Shown here: positions 53,601-62,072 of the stretch, one piece after another
Layout of the letters: each line of letters begins with the position of its first letter
Position numbering within the stretch: position 1 is the stretch's first letter
DNA from: Alkalicoccus luteus
GTDB taxonomy: Bacteria; Bacillota; Bacilli; Bacillales; Salisediminibacteriaceae
DNA length: 64,000 nt
Strand: one strand, 5' to 3'
Assembly: GCA_052061695.1 (NCBI GenBank)
Contig: JBPZEY010000002.1
Program-made: the position numbers and the translations under genes
Notes under the pieces: model-generated
Told to the model about the DNA's origin: nothing
The model's database searches: none
Seen by the model: only the letters and a program-made list of their open reading frames with translations

Positions 53601-54758
53601 TTACGTCACCTTATTCCAAAATTGCTCCAGCCTGTCGGCTGCTTCCCTCAGCTCGGGCATTGCATAAGCACTGGACAACCGAATAAATGTATCACCGCAT
53701 GCAGAAAAAGCAGTTCCCGGCACTACTGCCGCTTTTTCTTCAAATAAAAGCCGCTCCGCAAAATCATCTGCGTCCAATCCTGAGCCTGTAATCGAAGGAA
53801 ACAAATAAAAAGCTCCACCAGGCTTTTGTACTTCCATTCCCATTGCCTGAAGTCGGTTAAACAAGTAATCGCGCCGCTCCTGATATACTTCCCTCATCGC
53901 TTCAGGATCTCGGAGTCCTTTTGTTAAAGCCTGCTCCGCGGCAGCCTGAGATACAGAGCTTGCACAGCTGATTGTATACTGGTGGACTTTCAGCAGATGC
54001 TTCGCTATCTCAGAAGGAGCAAATATAAAACCAATACGCCAGCCCGTCATGGAATGTGACTTGCTCAACCCGTTAATCACGATTGTTTTTCCTTTCATTC
54101 CGGGATACGCTCCCATTGAAATATGCGGTCCGTCAAACGTGAGTTCACTGTAAATTTCATCGGTAACGACGAAGCAATCTTTCTCACGAAGCACATCATA
54201 TAAACGATCCATTTCGCTTCTTGTGAGTACCGCTCCAGTCGGATTTGAAGGGTAAGGCAACATAACCGCTTTCGTATTAGCAGTATACAGCTGCTTAATA
54301 TGATCCGGTGTCAGTTTAAAAGCCGTTTCGCGCGTGTCAGCGTAAACGGGTACAGCTCCGCATTGCCGAATAATCGGCTCGTAGGCCGGATAAACCGGAG
54401 CTGGCAGAATCACTTCATCCCCAGGCTGTAAAATAGTTCTCATAGTCGTATCGATTGCCTGAGAAGCACCTGCTGTGACGATCACTTCAGACTCAGGTTC
54501 ATATGTAAGCGAGTAGTGGGAATGGACCCAGCTGCTGGCTGCCTTCCGAAGCGCCATAGTCCCTGCGTTCGCAGTATAGCTCGTTTTATTTTCGCCGATC
54601 GCCCTCACTGCAGCTTGTTTAATATGCTCTGGAGTTGGAAAATCCGGCTGGCCGATCGTAAGCTGAACAGCATCCGGAACCTGTTGAACTTTGTTAAAAA
54701 ATTGACGGATTCCGGAAATTTGAATCGCTTCTACGTTCCTGTTAATTTGCAGATTCAT
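53601..54758 (-). CDS. patA: Aminotransferase PatA (N-acetyl-LL-diaminopimelate aminotransferase-like)
   Basis: A 385-residue class I PLP aminotransferase very similar to Bacillus PatA as remembered (LTIGQPDFPTP, LPYPSNPTGAVL, ISCASSVSQ). Schiff-base Lys233 is in NGLSKSHSMTGWR, and the phosphate-binding Arg follows in TGWRIGF. Likely role: the aminotransferase step of the acetylated diaminopimelate/lysine route, with other amino acids possible. ATG 54758 with AAAGGTGA; the GTG at 54761 is immediately adjacent. It lies 17 bp after the membrane-protein gene and is followed by the 44-residue gene. Confidence 0.9.
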   Translation of the reverse strand: MNLQINRNVEAIQISGIRQFFNKVQQVPDAVQLTIGQPDFPTPEHIKQAAVRAIGENKTSYTANAGTMALRKAASSWVHSHYSLTYEPESEVIVTAGASQAIDTTMRTILQPGDEVILPAPVYPAYEPIIRQCGAVPVYADTRETAFKLTPDHIKQLYTANTKAVMLPYPSNPTGAVLTRSEMDRLYDVLREKDCFVVTDEIYSELTFDGPHISMGAYPGMKGKTIVINGLSKSHSMTGWRIGFIFAPSEIAKHLLKVHQYTISCASSVSQAAAEQALTKGLRDPEAMREVYQERRDYLFNRLQAMGMEVQKPGGAFYLFPSITGSGLDADDFAERLLFEEKAAVVPGTAFSACGDTFIRLSSAYAMPELREAADRLEQFWNKVT

Positions 54759-54775
54759 CACTACCTATCACCTTT

Positions 54776-55294
54776 CTAATTCATCAATTGAAACGCCGCA
54801 TAAAACTGCAGAGCATACAAAAGCACTGCTGGAGGGAAAATTTTCCAAAAAGAAGGAATTTTCATTTTTCCTGTGTGTACGCCTAACTCTGATTTAATTG
54901 GTCTCAATGCTAAAAAAATTAAAATTCCAGCATATAAAAACAGATAAAATAATTCGATGCCCCATCGCAGTCCGCCATCCTGATCTATAATAAAGCCGGC
55001 TTGGAGCAAAAAGAAGTTAGCAGCGATCCCAACTACTTTTGCTGTTAAAAAATATGTAAAGACAATCATTGCCAGCCACCATCCCACCCAGTGCAAAAAG
55101 AAAAGCAGCACTGCGACTGGCAGGAGCAGCAGAAAAATGCCGTCTGAAAGCAATAAATAGCCGACTCCTTCACGGAGTCCCCAGTTCATATAGACATATA
55201 AATAATAGGCGCTGTAAATAAGAACAAATATGAGGAGGGAAACCGCAAAAATGCGGATTCCCATTCGAAAATAACGACTGTCTATTCGATCCAT
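54776..55294 (-). CDS. Hypothetical four-helix membrane protein
   Basis: A 172-residue protein with about five hydrophobic stretches (about 12-35, 42-66, 68-97, 112-127, 148-168) and short charged loops. No family recognised. The start overlaps the end of the esterase gene by 13 bp (GGGGG just upstream), so it is translationally coupled to it. It precedes patA by 17 bp. A structural or accessory role for the anchored esterase is a guess. Confidence 0.78.
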   Translation of the reverse strand: MDRIDSRYFRMGIRIFAVSLLIFVLIYSAYYLYVYMNWGLREGVGYLLLSDGIFLLLLPVAVLLFFLHWVGWWLAMIVFTYFLTAKVVGIAANFFLLQAGFIIDQDGGLRWGIELFYLFLYAGILIFLALRPIKSELGVHTGKMKIPSFWKIFPPAVLLYALQFYAAFQLMN

Positions 55295-56490
55295 GTTCGC
55301 CCCCTGATATGTTGTGTAGTAAGCAGATCCGCCCCTGTTCTTCCGAGCAGGTAAGCAGCAATAGCAAAAGCTTCGGTCTGCTCCCTGACTCTGTCTATCC
55401 CTTGTGGCGGTTGTTTGACCTGCAGTTCATACTGGTCTCTGAATACGAGTGCTCCGTGATGCGCCTGATTTAAAAAAGCCGACGCCTCCTGCAGTCCGTT
55501 TCTGCCAGTCTGCATCACTTCATAAAACGATACGAACCCGTGCATAACGCCTCTGTATCTCGATGCTTTTACTGGTACTCCAGCTTCACTCAGCCTGCGG
55601 GCGTATTGTTCCCCTTCATCCCGCAGCGGATCAAACTCAGCAGTAAGTACCAAAGCAGGAGGCAGAGCGCTTAAATCATCGGCTTGAAGCGGAGACGTAT
55701 ATGGATGGTTCCACATCCATTCTTCCGGCGTGTACGTATCGCGTGCTTTATACATGACAGATCGGGACAGCAGGTAATAGCCGCTGTCATACACATCCCT
55801 CGAAGCAAGCGGAATATCCTGAAACGTTGTCAATGGATAGAGCAATACTTGAGAAGCGATATCAGGCCCGTCACGGTCTCTCGCCATTTGCGAGACAACC
55901 GTTGCAATGTTCCCTCCGGCGCTGTCCCCCATAACTGAAATCGTGCTGTTGTCCCCCCGGAACGACTCTGCATTTGCAAAAGCCCACTGGAGAGCGGTGT
56001 AGCTGTCCTCTATAGCAGCGGGAAAAATATGGTCCGGCGCGAGCCGGTATGCCGGGGCGATTACGACGCTGTCGGTTCTAGAAGCAAGGGAGCGAAGAAT
56101 ATTATCGTGTGTATCCAATCCACCGTACCCTTCCATAAATGCACCACCATGATAATACATGATGACAGGAAACGGTCCCTCGCCCTGAGGACGATACATG
56201 CGGACAGGAATCTGTGCTTCCCCCTGTACCGGGATATAAAAATCCTCTCTTAATAAACTTGTACCGCCGGGGCTGTCGCCGGTGACAATCCTTGGCGGCT
56301 TAATATTAATATCCAAATCCACCAGATTATGATTAATCGCGTGGAGAACGACTGCTGTTTTTGCCGGCAGTCTTCCTTCTTCTGTTGACTGCCATAAAAA
56401 AACGGCAGCTGCTGTCAAAACTAAAAACAATGCCAGGACTGCAGAAACGAGGACAAAAAGGTTTTGCCAGATGATCCGAAGTTTCTTCAT
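55282..56490 (-). CDS. Membrane-anchored alpha/beta hydrolase (HSL-type esterase)
   Basis: A 402-residue enzyme. One N-terminal membrane segment (about 10-33) acts as signal anchor. HSL-family features: oxyanion motif YYHGGAF (112-118), nucleophile Ser190 in GDSAGG, Asp in EFDPLRDEG and His in MHGFVSF near 318. After the catalytic His an extra 80 residues follow (to RGRTWIE), longer than usual. It probably hydrolyses short esters outside the membrane. RBS GGAGG. It heads a chain with the membrane protein and patA. Confidence 0.88.
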   Translation of the reverse strand: MKKLRIIWQNLFVLVSAVLALFLVLTAAAVFLWQSTEEGRLPAKTAVVLHAINHNLVDLDINIKPPRIVTGDSPGGTSLLREDFYIPVQGEAQIPVRMYRPQGEGPFPVIMYYHGGAFMEGYGGLDTHDNILRSLASRTDSVVIAPAYRLAPDHIFPAAIEDSYTALQWAFANAESFRGDNSTISVMGDSAGGNIATVVSQMARDRDGPDIASQVLLYPLTTFQDIPLASRDVYDSGYYLLSRSVMYKARDTYTPEEWMWNHPYTSPLQADDLSALPPALVLTAEFDPLRDEGEQYARRLSEAGVPVKASRYRGVMHGFVSFYEVMQTGRNGLQEASAFLNQAHHGALVFRDQYELQVKQPPQGIDRVREQTEAFAIAAYLLGRTGADLLTTQHIRGRTWIE

Positions 56491-56550
56491 GCTGTTCCTC
56501 CGCGTTTATGGTGAAGTTCATTAGGGTATTCCAGTGGATGCTCAGGCTCG

Positions 56551-56579
56551 TTCACGACTAGCCCGCATGTCTCTATTAT
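56551..56579 (+). promoter_or_regulatory. Putative promoter of the PF09818-type ATPase gene
   Basis: -35 TTCACG (56551-56556), 17-bp spacer, -10 TATTAT (56574-56579). A minus-strand TATAAT overlaps it and may serve the divergent esterase gene. Confidence 0.4.
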
Positions 56580-56660
56580 ACATGATCGAAAATAAGAAAA
56601 CACAGGGGATGACAGAAACGTATTGGTTCTATTTCTCTCATTTTCAAAGGAGGTCCTCGT

Positions 56661-58355
56661 ATGAAACACATGAACGAAATTAAGAAAAAACTGGAGCATT
56701 TGGATCGCCAGTCTTATGCGAAGCTTAAGCAGATTGCAGGTTCGTACGAAACAGCTGATGGAATCGAACTTGCCGTTGATTATGTGCAGGGAGACCCATT
56801 TGCTGCACCTTCACGAGTACGGATAAAGGTTCCGTTGAAAATGACAGCACTGCAGGAAGAGGATTTTTCCACCCTTTCGAGGACGATCAGCCTCAAGCAT
56901 CTGTTCTCAAAGGCTTGCAGTGATGCAGCCAAAAATCAAAAGTCCGTATCCGGAACCGGTAAAAGCGGCATGATCATGATTGATGCACCTGGTCCGGAAG
57001 TAATTGATCGAACTTCTGTTTCGTTTCAACCGGACGCTGTAGAATTTCGACTGTCGACAGGCCTTCCCGCTTCAGGCCGGAAAATTCTTGGGATAAAAGC
57101 TGCAGAGCTACTCACTGAGCAGCTCCCGGAAACCGCACGCAACGCTATTTCGTCTGTTACGCGAGAAAAGATTCAGGATGCGATTCATCTGCAGGATGAT
57201 CAGGATGAGGGGCGCAGACATCTAGCGGCGCTTGGAGGGTGTGCGTTCATTGCGGATGACTCGATCCTTCCCCGCGCCTCCGGCATCTCTGCCAAGCCCA
57301 TGAAACATGCTGTGCCATTTATCAGCCCCGCTTCTCAAGCGATAGAGCTTGATCTTCCACACCGCGGAAAAGTCAGAGGGATGCTTATAAAAAAAGGAGT
57401 AACGCTGATAGCCGGTGGCGGCTATCATGGAAAAAGTACGCTGCTGCAGGCATTGGAACGAGGAGTTTATAATCATGAAGCAGAAGATGGCCGAGAACTC
57501 GTCTGGACAGACGAAACCGCCGTAAAAATAAGGGCTGAAGACAGACGGAGCGTTTGGAATGTCGATATATCAGCCTTCATCAACACACTTCCAGGCAATA
57601 AAGAAACTACTAATTTCTCAACGGAGGATGCAAGCGGCAGTACGTCTCAGGCAGCTAATATAGCAGAAGCAATGCAGGCCTCCTCCCGGCTGTTTCTGAT
57701 TGACGAAGATACAAGCGCAACAAATTTTATGATCCGTGATTCCCGAATGCAGCAGCTCGTCAGTCCGGATAAAGAGCCGATCACTCCGTTCGTAGACCGA
57801 ATAAGACCGCTTTATGAAGAGAATGGCATTTCATCCATTCTGGTGTTGGGGGGCTCTGGAGATTATTTTGAACCTGCAGATCATGTAATTGTAATGGATG
57901 AATATGTTCCTTTCGACCGGACGAACGAAGCGAAAGCAATTGCCGCGTCTTTTCCAGCAGACCACTTCCACCCGGAAGGACGTGGTTTCCCGGTAAATAC
58001 GTCCAGACCTTTTCCAGCGAATGCCATGAAAAAGCGGTGGCACCCAAAAAAGAAAATTCAGGCTAAAGGAAAAAATACGCTGTTGTTTGGAAAGGGGACG
58101 GTGGATTTACACAACGTTGAACAGCTCGTTTCCCCTTCCCAAACAGAAGCCCTCGCCCAAATGATGATTTGGTGTGTCCAGAATTGTCGCCGTGGCGAGT
58201 CCCTCTCCGCTGTCATTGACCGCCTGTACAAAACGATGAAGCGGGAAGGATTAGAATCAATTTCCCCTTTTTATCCAAAGCACCCTGGCAATACCGCCTT
58301 GCCGAGAAAACATGAGCTTTACGCCGCATTTAATCGTATTCCACTTTATGGATAA
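56661..58355 (+). CDS. ABC-class ATPase of the PF09818/COG3044 type
   Basis: A 564-residue soluble ATPase. The Walker A is IAGGGYHGKSTLLQALERG at about 250-268, the signature-like ASGSTSQAANIAEAM at about 325-340, and the Walker B is RLFLIDEDTSATNFM at about 345-359. The N-terminal 200 residues (YAKLKQIAGSYE... and the AALGGCAFIADDSILPRASG block) are diagnostic of this family. Related proteins bind RNA in trypanosomes; the bacterial role is unknown. RBS GGAGG 7 nt before the ATG. Monocistronic, with a terminator. Confidence 0.88.
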   Translation: MKHMNEIKKKLEHLDRQSYAKLKQIAGSYETADGIELAVDYVQGDPFAAPSRVRIKVPLKMTALQEEDFSTLSRTISLKHLFSKACSDAAKNQKSVSGTGKSGMIMIDAPGPEVIDRTSVSFQPDAVEFRLSTGLPASGRKILGIKAAELLTEQLPETARNAISSVTREKIQDAIHLQDDQDEGRRHLAALGGCAFIADDSILPRASGISAKPMKHAVPFISPASQAIELDLPHRGKVRGMLIKKGVTLIAGGGYHGKSTLLQALERGVYNHEAEDGRELVWTDETAVKIRAEDRRSVWNVDISAFINTLPGNKETTNFSTEDASGSTSQAANIAEAMQASSRLFLIDEDTSATNFMIRDSRMQQLVSPDKEPITPFVDRIRPLYEENGISSILVLGGSGDYFEPADHVIVMDEYVPFDRTNEAKAIAASFPADHFHPEGRGFPVNTSRPFPANAMKKRWHPKKKIQAKGKNTLLFGKGTVDLHNVEQLVSPSQTEALAQMMIWCVQNCRRGESLSAVIDRLYKTMKREGLESISPFYPKHPGNTALPRKHELYAAFNRIPLYG

Positions 58356-58359
58356 CTTA

Positions 58360-58393
58360 TAAACGCCTGTGCCGGTAATGGCACAGGCGTTTA
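58360..58393. terminator. Terminator between the ATPase gene and msrB
   Basis: TAAACGCCTGTGCC pairs perfectly with GGCACAGGCGTTTA around a 6-nt loop, followed on the plus strand by TTTAC. It starts 5 bp past the ATPase stop. Confidence 0.75.
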
Positions 58394-58455
58394 TTTACAT
58401 TTGCATCACTGCCACGGACTCTGCATGCTGCCACATCCAGAAAGCACCGTGTTTG

Positions 58456-58893
58456 TTATTCTGAACGTCCTGCTGCAATAGCTGACTTATAATCTCCAAA
58501 TCCCTCGTCATCCAGTTGATCAAGCGGAATAAAACGGAGTGAGGCCGAATTGATGCAATAACGCAGTCCCCCGGGCGGAGGGCCGTCCGGAAACACGTGG
58601 CCTAAATGTGAGTCCGCACCGGCGCTCCGTACTTCCGTTCTCACCATGAAATGCGTCGTATCCGTCTTTTCAACCACCGCTTCTTCGCTCACCGGCTTTG
58701 TAAAGCTCGGCCAGCCGCAAGTAGAATGAAACTTATCTGTTGATAAAAACAGTGGTTCCCCTGATACGATATCAACATACAACCCCTCTTCAAAGAAGTC
58801 CCAGAGCTTATTTTGAAACGGCGGTTCTGTACCATCCTGCTGGGTTACTTTGTACTGCATATCCGTGAGCTCTTGTTTCAAATCGCGCTTCAT
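58456..58893 (-). CDS. msrB: Peptide-methionine (R)-S-oxide reductase MsrB
   Basis: A 145-residue reductase of the R-epimer of methionine sulfoxide. The catalytic Cys is in LRYCINSASLRF near residue 117, and the resolving Cys is in STCGWPSFTKP, which the fused MsrB at 11836 lacks. No zinc CxxC pairs, as in the Bacillus type. It overlaps msrA by 4 bp (ATGA), so it is coupled. Confidence 0.93.
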   Translation of the reverse strand: MKRDLKQELTDMQYKVTQQDGTEPPFQNKLWDFFEEGLYVDIVSGEPLFLSTDKFHSTCGWPSFTKPVSEEAVVEKTDTTHFMVRTEVRSAGADSHLGHVFPDGPPPGGLRYCINSASLRFIPLDQLDDEGFGDYKSAIAAGRSE

Positions 58894-59417
58894 GCCTGAT
58901 CCCTCCAGTGTTTCAGTTGAAAATCCTGCCTTCCGCTTCCTTTTTTATACATTTTATAATGAAGCGGATGTTTCCGGTAATACTGCTGATGATAGGTTTC
59001 AGCTTCATAAAACGTTTCTGCAGGCCGGATAGACGTGACGACCGGTTTAGAAAACAGTTTGCTTTCGTTCAAACGCTGCTTTGATTTTTCGGCAAGCTGT
59101 TTCTGCTTCTCGTCATGATAAAAAATAGCGGTTGTGTACGATTCACCGCGGTCGTGAAACTGACCTCCCGGATCGGTAGGATCAATCTGCTGCCAGAACA
59201 GCTCCAGCAGCCGCTCATAGGAAAATTGTTCAGGGTCATACGTAATCTCCACTGCTTCCAAGTGGCCAGTTGTTTCTGAACATACTTCTTCATACGTTGG
59301 ATTTTCTGTTCTGCCTCCGGTATAGCCGGAGACCACTTTTTCGATTCCCGGCTGTGTCTCAAATGGTTCTACCATACACCAAAAACAGCCCCCGGCAAAT
59401 ATAGCTTTCTTTTCCAT
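58890..59417 (-). CDS. msrA: Peptide-methionine (S)-S-oxide reductase MsrA, second copy
   Basis: A 175-residue cytosolic MsrA. Catalytic motif AGGCFWCM is near residue 11, with GYTGGRTENP and QIDPTDPGGQFHDRGESY. RBS AAAGGAGG. Operon msrA-msrB in the usual Bacillus order. It differs substantially from the MsrA at 11292, so the two are not a recent duplication. Confidence 0.93.
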   Translation of the reverse strand: MEKKAIFAGGCFWCMVEPFETQPGIEKVVSGYTGGRTENPTYEEVCSETTGHLEAVEITYDPEQFSYERLLELFWQQIDPTDPGGQFHDRGESYTTAIFYHDEKQKQLAEKSKQRLNESKLFSKPVVTSIRPAETFYEAETYHQQYYRKHPLHYKMYKKGSGRQDFQLKHWRDQA

Positions 59418-59540
59418 GTGCGCCCCCTCCTTTGCTCCATCCTATCATGGTCAGAGCTACAAGGCATGCAATCTGCGTTGAGCTTCCGTCTTCTTAGAGT
59501 CGAGCCTGATACACATCCTTATAAGGCTCTTTAAGCTAAT

Positions 59541-59568
59541 AAAAACGGCTGCCCAGAATAGGCAGCCG
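59541..59568 (-). terminator. Terminator of the fumC-dipeptidase operon
   Basis: Minus strand CGGCTGCC pairs with GGCAGCCG around a 7-nt loop, followed by TTTTTA, just past the dipeptidase stop. Confidence 0.85.
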
Positions 59569-59574
59569 CAGCTT

Positions 59575-60489
59575 TTATACAGATCGAAGCATATAAGCTT
59601 CAGCATTTCTCCAGCAAATATTTTCTGCTGTTTCTTTACCAAACTCACGCTCCAGCAGCTTCGCCATCAGCTGTTGACACGAGGCATTCTCCAAACCGAC
59701 GGGATATTCTGTTAAACCATCAAAATCAGAGCCAAGCGCTAAGCATTCCGCTCCGCCTATTTCGAGCATATGATCGACATGCTTTAACAGCTTTTCTTTG
59801 CCGCCTCCGATAAATTCGGGACTGTAGACAACTCCGCACAAACCTTTTCGCTCAAACAACGCCTTCAACTGCTCGTCATCCAGATTTCTGGGATGAGCAT
59901 GAACAGCATCTGCATTAGAATGCGTAGCGACTGGAAGCTCGGCGTCCCTCATCACATCGAAGAATCCTCGCTTGGATAAATGAGAGACGTCGGTCCAGAG
60001 CTTATGTTCATTCAGCAGACTGACGATCTCCTGTCCAAACAGCGTTAATCCGCCTCCGCGCGGTTCTCCTACACCATCGGCAGCTAAGTTGGCATCATTC
60101 CAAGTCAGTCCGCACGAACGTAGGCCGAGCTGAATCAGCGTTCTCAATTTGCCTATGTCTCCTCCGATTGCATCCACGCCTTCAAGCGTCAATAGCGCGC
60201 CAGTCTCGCCCTTCTGCAGCTTGTGAACGTCTTCCCAGCGCTGAACAGCTCTCATGCCCGGATACTGGCTGACACAGCTGTGAAACAGCTCTGCCTGCTC
60301 CAACGCATGGATAAACTTCGTTTCGCTATGTGTTTCAGGTTCAATAAAAATAGCGAACAGCTGCATTTTCGTGCCGCCGCTTATTAATGACGGTCCTGAC
60401 GCAGCCAATTGACTGCTCTCGAATGAAGGCGGCTGCATCGTATGAAGCTGCAGCAGTGCGTCACAATGTAGATCGATCACTGGAATCAT
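59575..60489 (-). CDS. Membrane dipeptidase (M19 renal dipeptidase family)
   Basis: A 304-residue zinc dipeptidase. Metal and catalytic residues: His-x-Asp in VIDLHCDALLQ, bridging Glu in LTLEGVDAIGG, His in DVSHLSKRGFFDV, His in PVATHSNADA, and Asp in LGSDFDGLTEY. Despite the family name there is no signal peptide, so it is cytosolic here. It may cleave D- or unusual dipeptides. It starts on the last base of the fumC stop (TAATG), so it is translationally coupled to fumC, an unusual pairing. Confidence 0.9.
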   Translation of the reverse strand: MIPVIDLHCDALLQLHTMQPPSFESSQLAASGPSLISGGTKMQLFAIFIEPETHSETKFIHALEQAELFHSCVSQYPGMRAVQRWEDVHKLQKGETGALLTLEGVDAIGGDIGKLRTLIQLGLRSCGLTWNDANLAADGVGEPRGGGLTLFGQEIVSLLNEHKLWTDVSHLSKRGFFDVMRDAELPVATHSNADAVHAHPRNLDDEQLKALFERKGLCGVVYSPEFIGGGKEKLLKHVDHMLEIGGAECLALGSDFDGLTEYPVGLENASCQQLMAKLLEREFGKETAENICWRNAEAYMLRSV

Positions 60490-61877
60490 TATGCTTTTGG
60501 CCTTACCATTTTTTCCAGATCAATATATTCATCAAACTGTTCTTCAGTTAAGTAGCCGAGCTTGACTGCTGTTTCTTTCAGTGTACTATTATCTGCAAAT
60601 GCCGTTTTCGCAATTTCTGCCGCTTTCTCATATCCGATATGAGGGTTCAGTGCTGTAACGAGCATAAGAGAATTGCGTACATGCTTTTCGATAATTTCCT
60701 CATTCACTTCAATTCCTGCTGCACATTTTTCATCAAAGGAAAGAACAGCGTCTGAGAGGAGGCGGACAGACTGCAGGAAATTGTAAATGATGACTGGTTT
60801 AAAGACGTTCAGCTCAAAATTTCCCTGGCTGGCAGCAAATCCAATCGCTGCATCGTTCCCCATCACCTGTACGGCAACCATCGTAAGTGCTTCAGACTGT
60901 GTTGGATTTACTTTGCCTGGCATAATGGAACTGCCTGGTTCATTAGCAGGGATCGTAATCTCCCCAATGCCTGAACGGGGGCCGCTTGCCAGCCAGCGTA
61001 CATCGTTTGCAATTTTCATCAGGTCTGCAGCCAGAGCTTTTACCGCCCCATGTGTGTACACGATCTCATCGTGACTGGTTAATGCATGAAACTTATTTTC
61101 TGAAGAGTGGAACGTTACGCCTGTAATTCTGGAAATATGGTCCGCCGTCCGTTTTCCAAACTCTGGATGGGCATTTATCCCGGTGCCAACTGCTGTACCG
61201 CCAATAGCAAGGTGGCGAAGCTGCTCTGCAGACTGTTGAATCATTTCCTCTGATTTGTCCAGCATATGCACCCATCCGCTCATTTCCTGCCCAAGCGTCA
61301 ACGGTGTTGCATCCTGAAGATGCGTGCGCCCAATTTTAATCACATCGTCAAACTGCTCTGCTTTCTTTCGAAGGGTTGTTCTGAGCTGCTTAACAGCTGG
61401 GAGCAGTCTGGCATGCACTTCCTGTAGAGCTGCGATATGCATAGCAGTCGGAAATGTATCGTTGGAACTTTGTGACTTATTTACATCATCGTTAGGGTGG
61501 ATGGATAATTCAGAACCGCCCTCACGGAATTTTTCGTTGCTGCGGAAAGCAACTACTTCATTCATATTCATGTTGGACTGCGTTCCGCTTCCCGTCTGCC
61601 ACACAACGAGTGGAAAATGGTCATAGTTTTTAGCTTCGCGCAGTTCCTGGCAGACGGTCTGAATCATGTCTGCTTTTTCAGCCTCCATGTTGCCCAGATC
61701 TGCGTTGGCCGCAGCGCAAGCTTCTTTCAGTACGGAAAATGCATCTGTAATTTCACGCGGCATTGTTTCTGCACCGATTTTAAAGTTTTCTGTACTTCGC
61801 TGCGTCTGGGCACCCCACCACTTGTCAGCTGGCACCTGGATTTCGCCTAATGTATCCTTCTCTGTCCTGAATTCCAC
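60489..61877 (-). CDS. fumC: Fumarate hydratase, class II
   Basis: TCA-cycle hydration of fumarate to malate. It has 462 residues. The superfamily signature GSSIMPGKVNPTQ contains the catalytic Ser loop; TGSGTQSNMNMNEV and GRTHLQDATPLTLGQE are also present. GTG start at 61877 with GGGAGG 9 nt upstream. Divergent from acsA, with cre-like palindromes on both sides of the shared region. Confidence 0.96.
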   Translation of the reverse strand: MEFRTEKDTLGEIQVPADKWWGAQTQRSTENFKIGAETMPREITDAFSVLKEACAAANADLGNMEAEKADMIQTVCQELREAKNYDHFPLVVWQTGSGTQSNMNMNEVVAFRSNEKFREGGSELSIHPNDDVNKSQSSNDTFPTAMHIAALQEVHARLLPAVKQLRTTLRKKAEQFDDVIKIGRTHLQDATPLTLGQEMSGWVHMLDKSEEMIQQSAEQLRHLAIGGTAVGTGINAHPEFGKRTADHISRITGVTFHSSENKFHALTSHDEIVYTHGAVKALAADLMKIANDVRWLASGPRSGIGEITIPANEPGSSIMPGKVNPTQSEALTMVAVQVMGNDAAIGFAASQGNFELNVFKPVIIYNFLQSVRLLSDAVLSFDEKCAAGIEVNEEIIEKHVRNSLMLVTALNPHIGYEKAAEIAKTAFADNSTLKETAVKLGYLTEEQFDEYIDLEKMVRPKA

Positions 61878-61903
61878 GTTCTAACGCCTCCCGAGACATA
61901 ATA

Positions 61904-61917
61904 TGTAAACACTTACA
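61904..61917 (-). promoter_or_regulatory. cre-like palindrome upstream of fumC
   Basis: TGTAAACACTTACA is close to the CcpA site consensus TGWAANCGNTNWCA, with only the central G changed to A. It is 27 bp upstream of the fumC start. Confidence 0.45.
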
Positions 61918-62006
61918 ATGGATAAAATACATCTTTAACGTTACCTATTTTTGCTTGTAAAATCAAGACAGCACCGTCTTTTGGAAAGAAAAAACAATGG
62001 TAACGA

Positions 62007-62035
62007 TTGAATTTTCTGAATGATATCGTTATGAT
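62007..62035 (+). promoter_or_regulatory. SigA promoter of acsA
   Basis: -35 TTGAAT (62007-62012), 17-bp spacer, -10 TATGAT (62030-62035). Confidence 0.65.
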
Positions 62036-62040
62036 GGCTA

Positions 62041-62054
62041 TGTAAGTATTAACA
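62041..62054 (+). promoter_or_regulatory. cre-like site at the acsA transcription start
   Basis: TGTAAGTATTAACA equals the strong cre TGTAAGCGTTAACA except that the central CG is TA. It covers the predicted +1. acsA is a known catabolite-repressed gene in Bacillus (family knowledge). Confidence 0.5.
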
Positions 62055-62072
62055 TTTACTGGAGGTGTCCGC

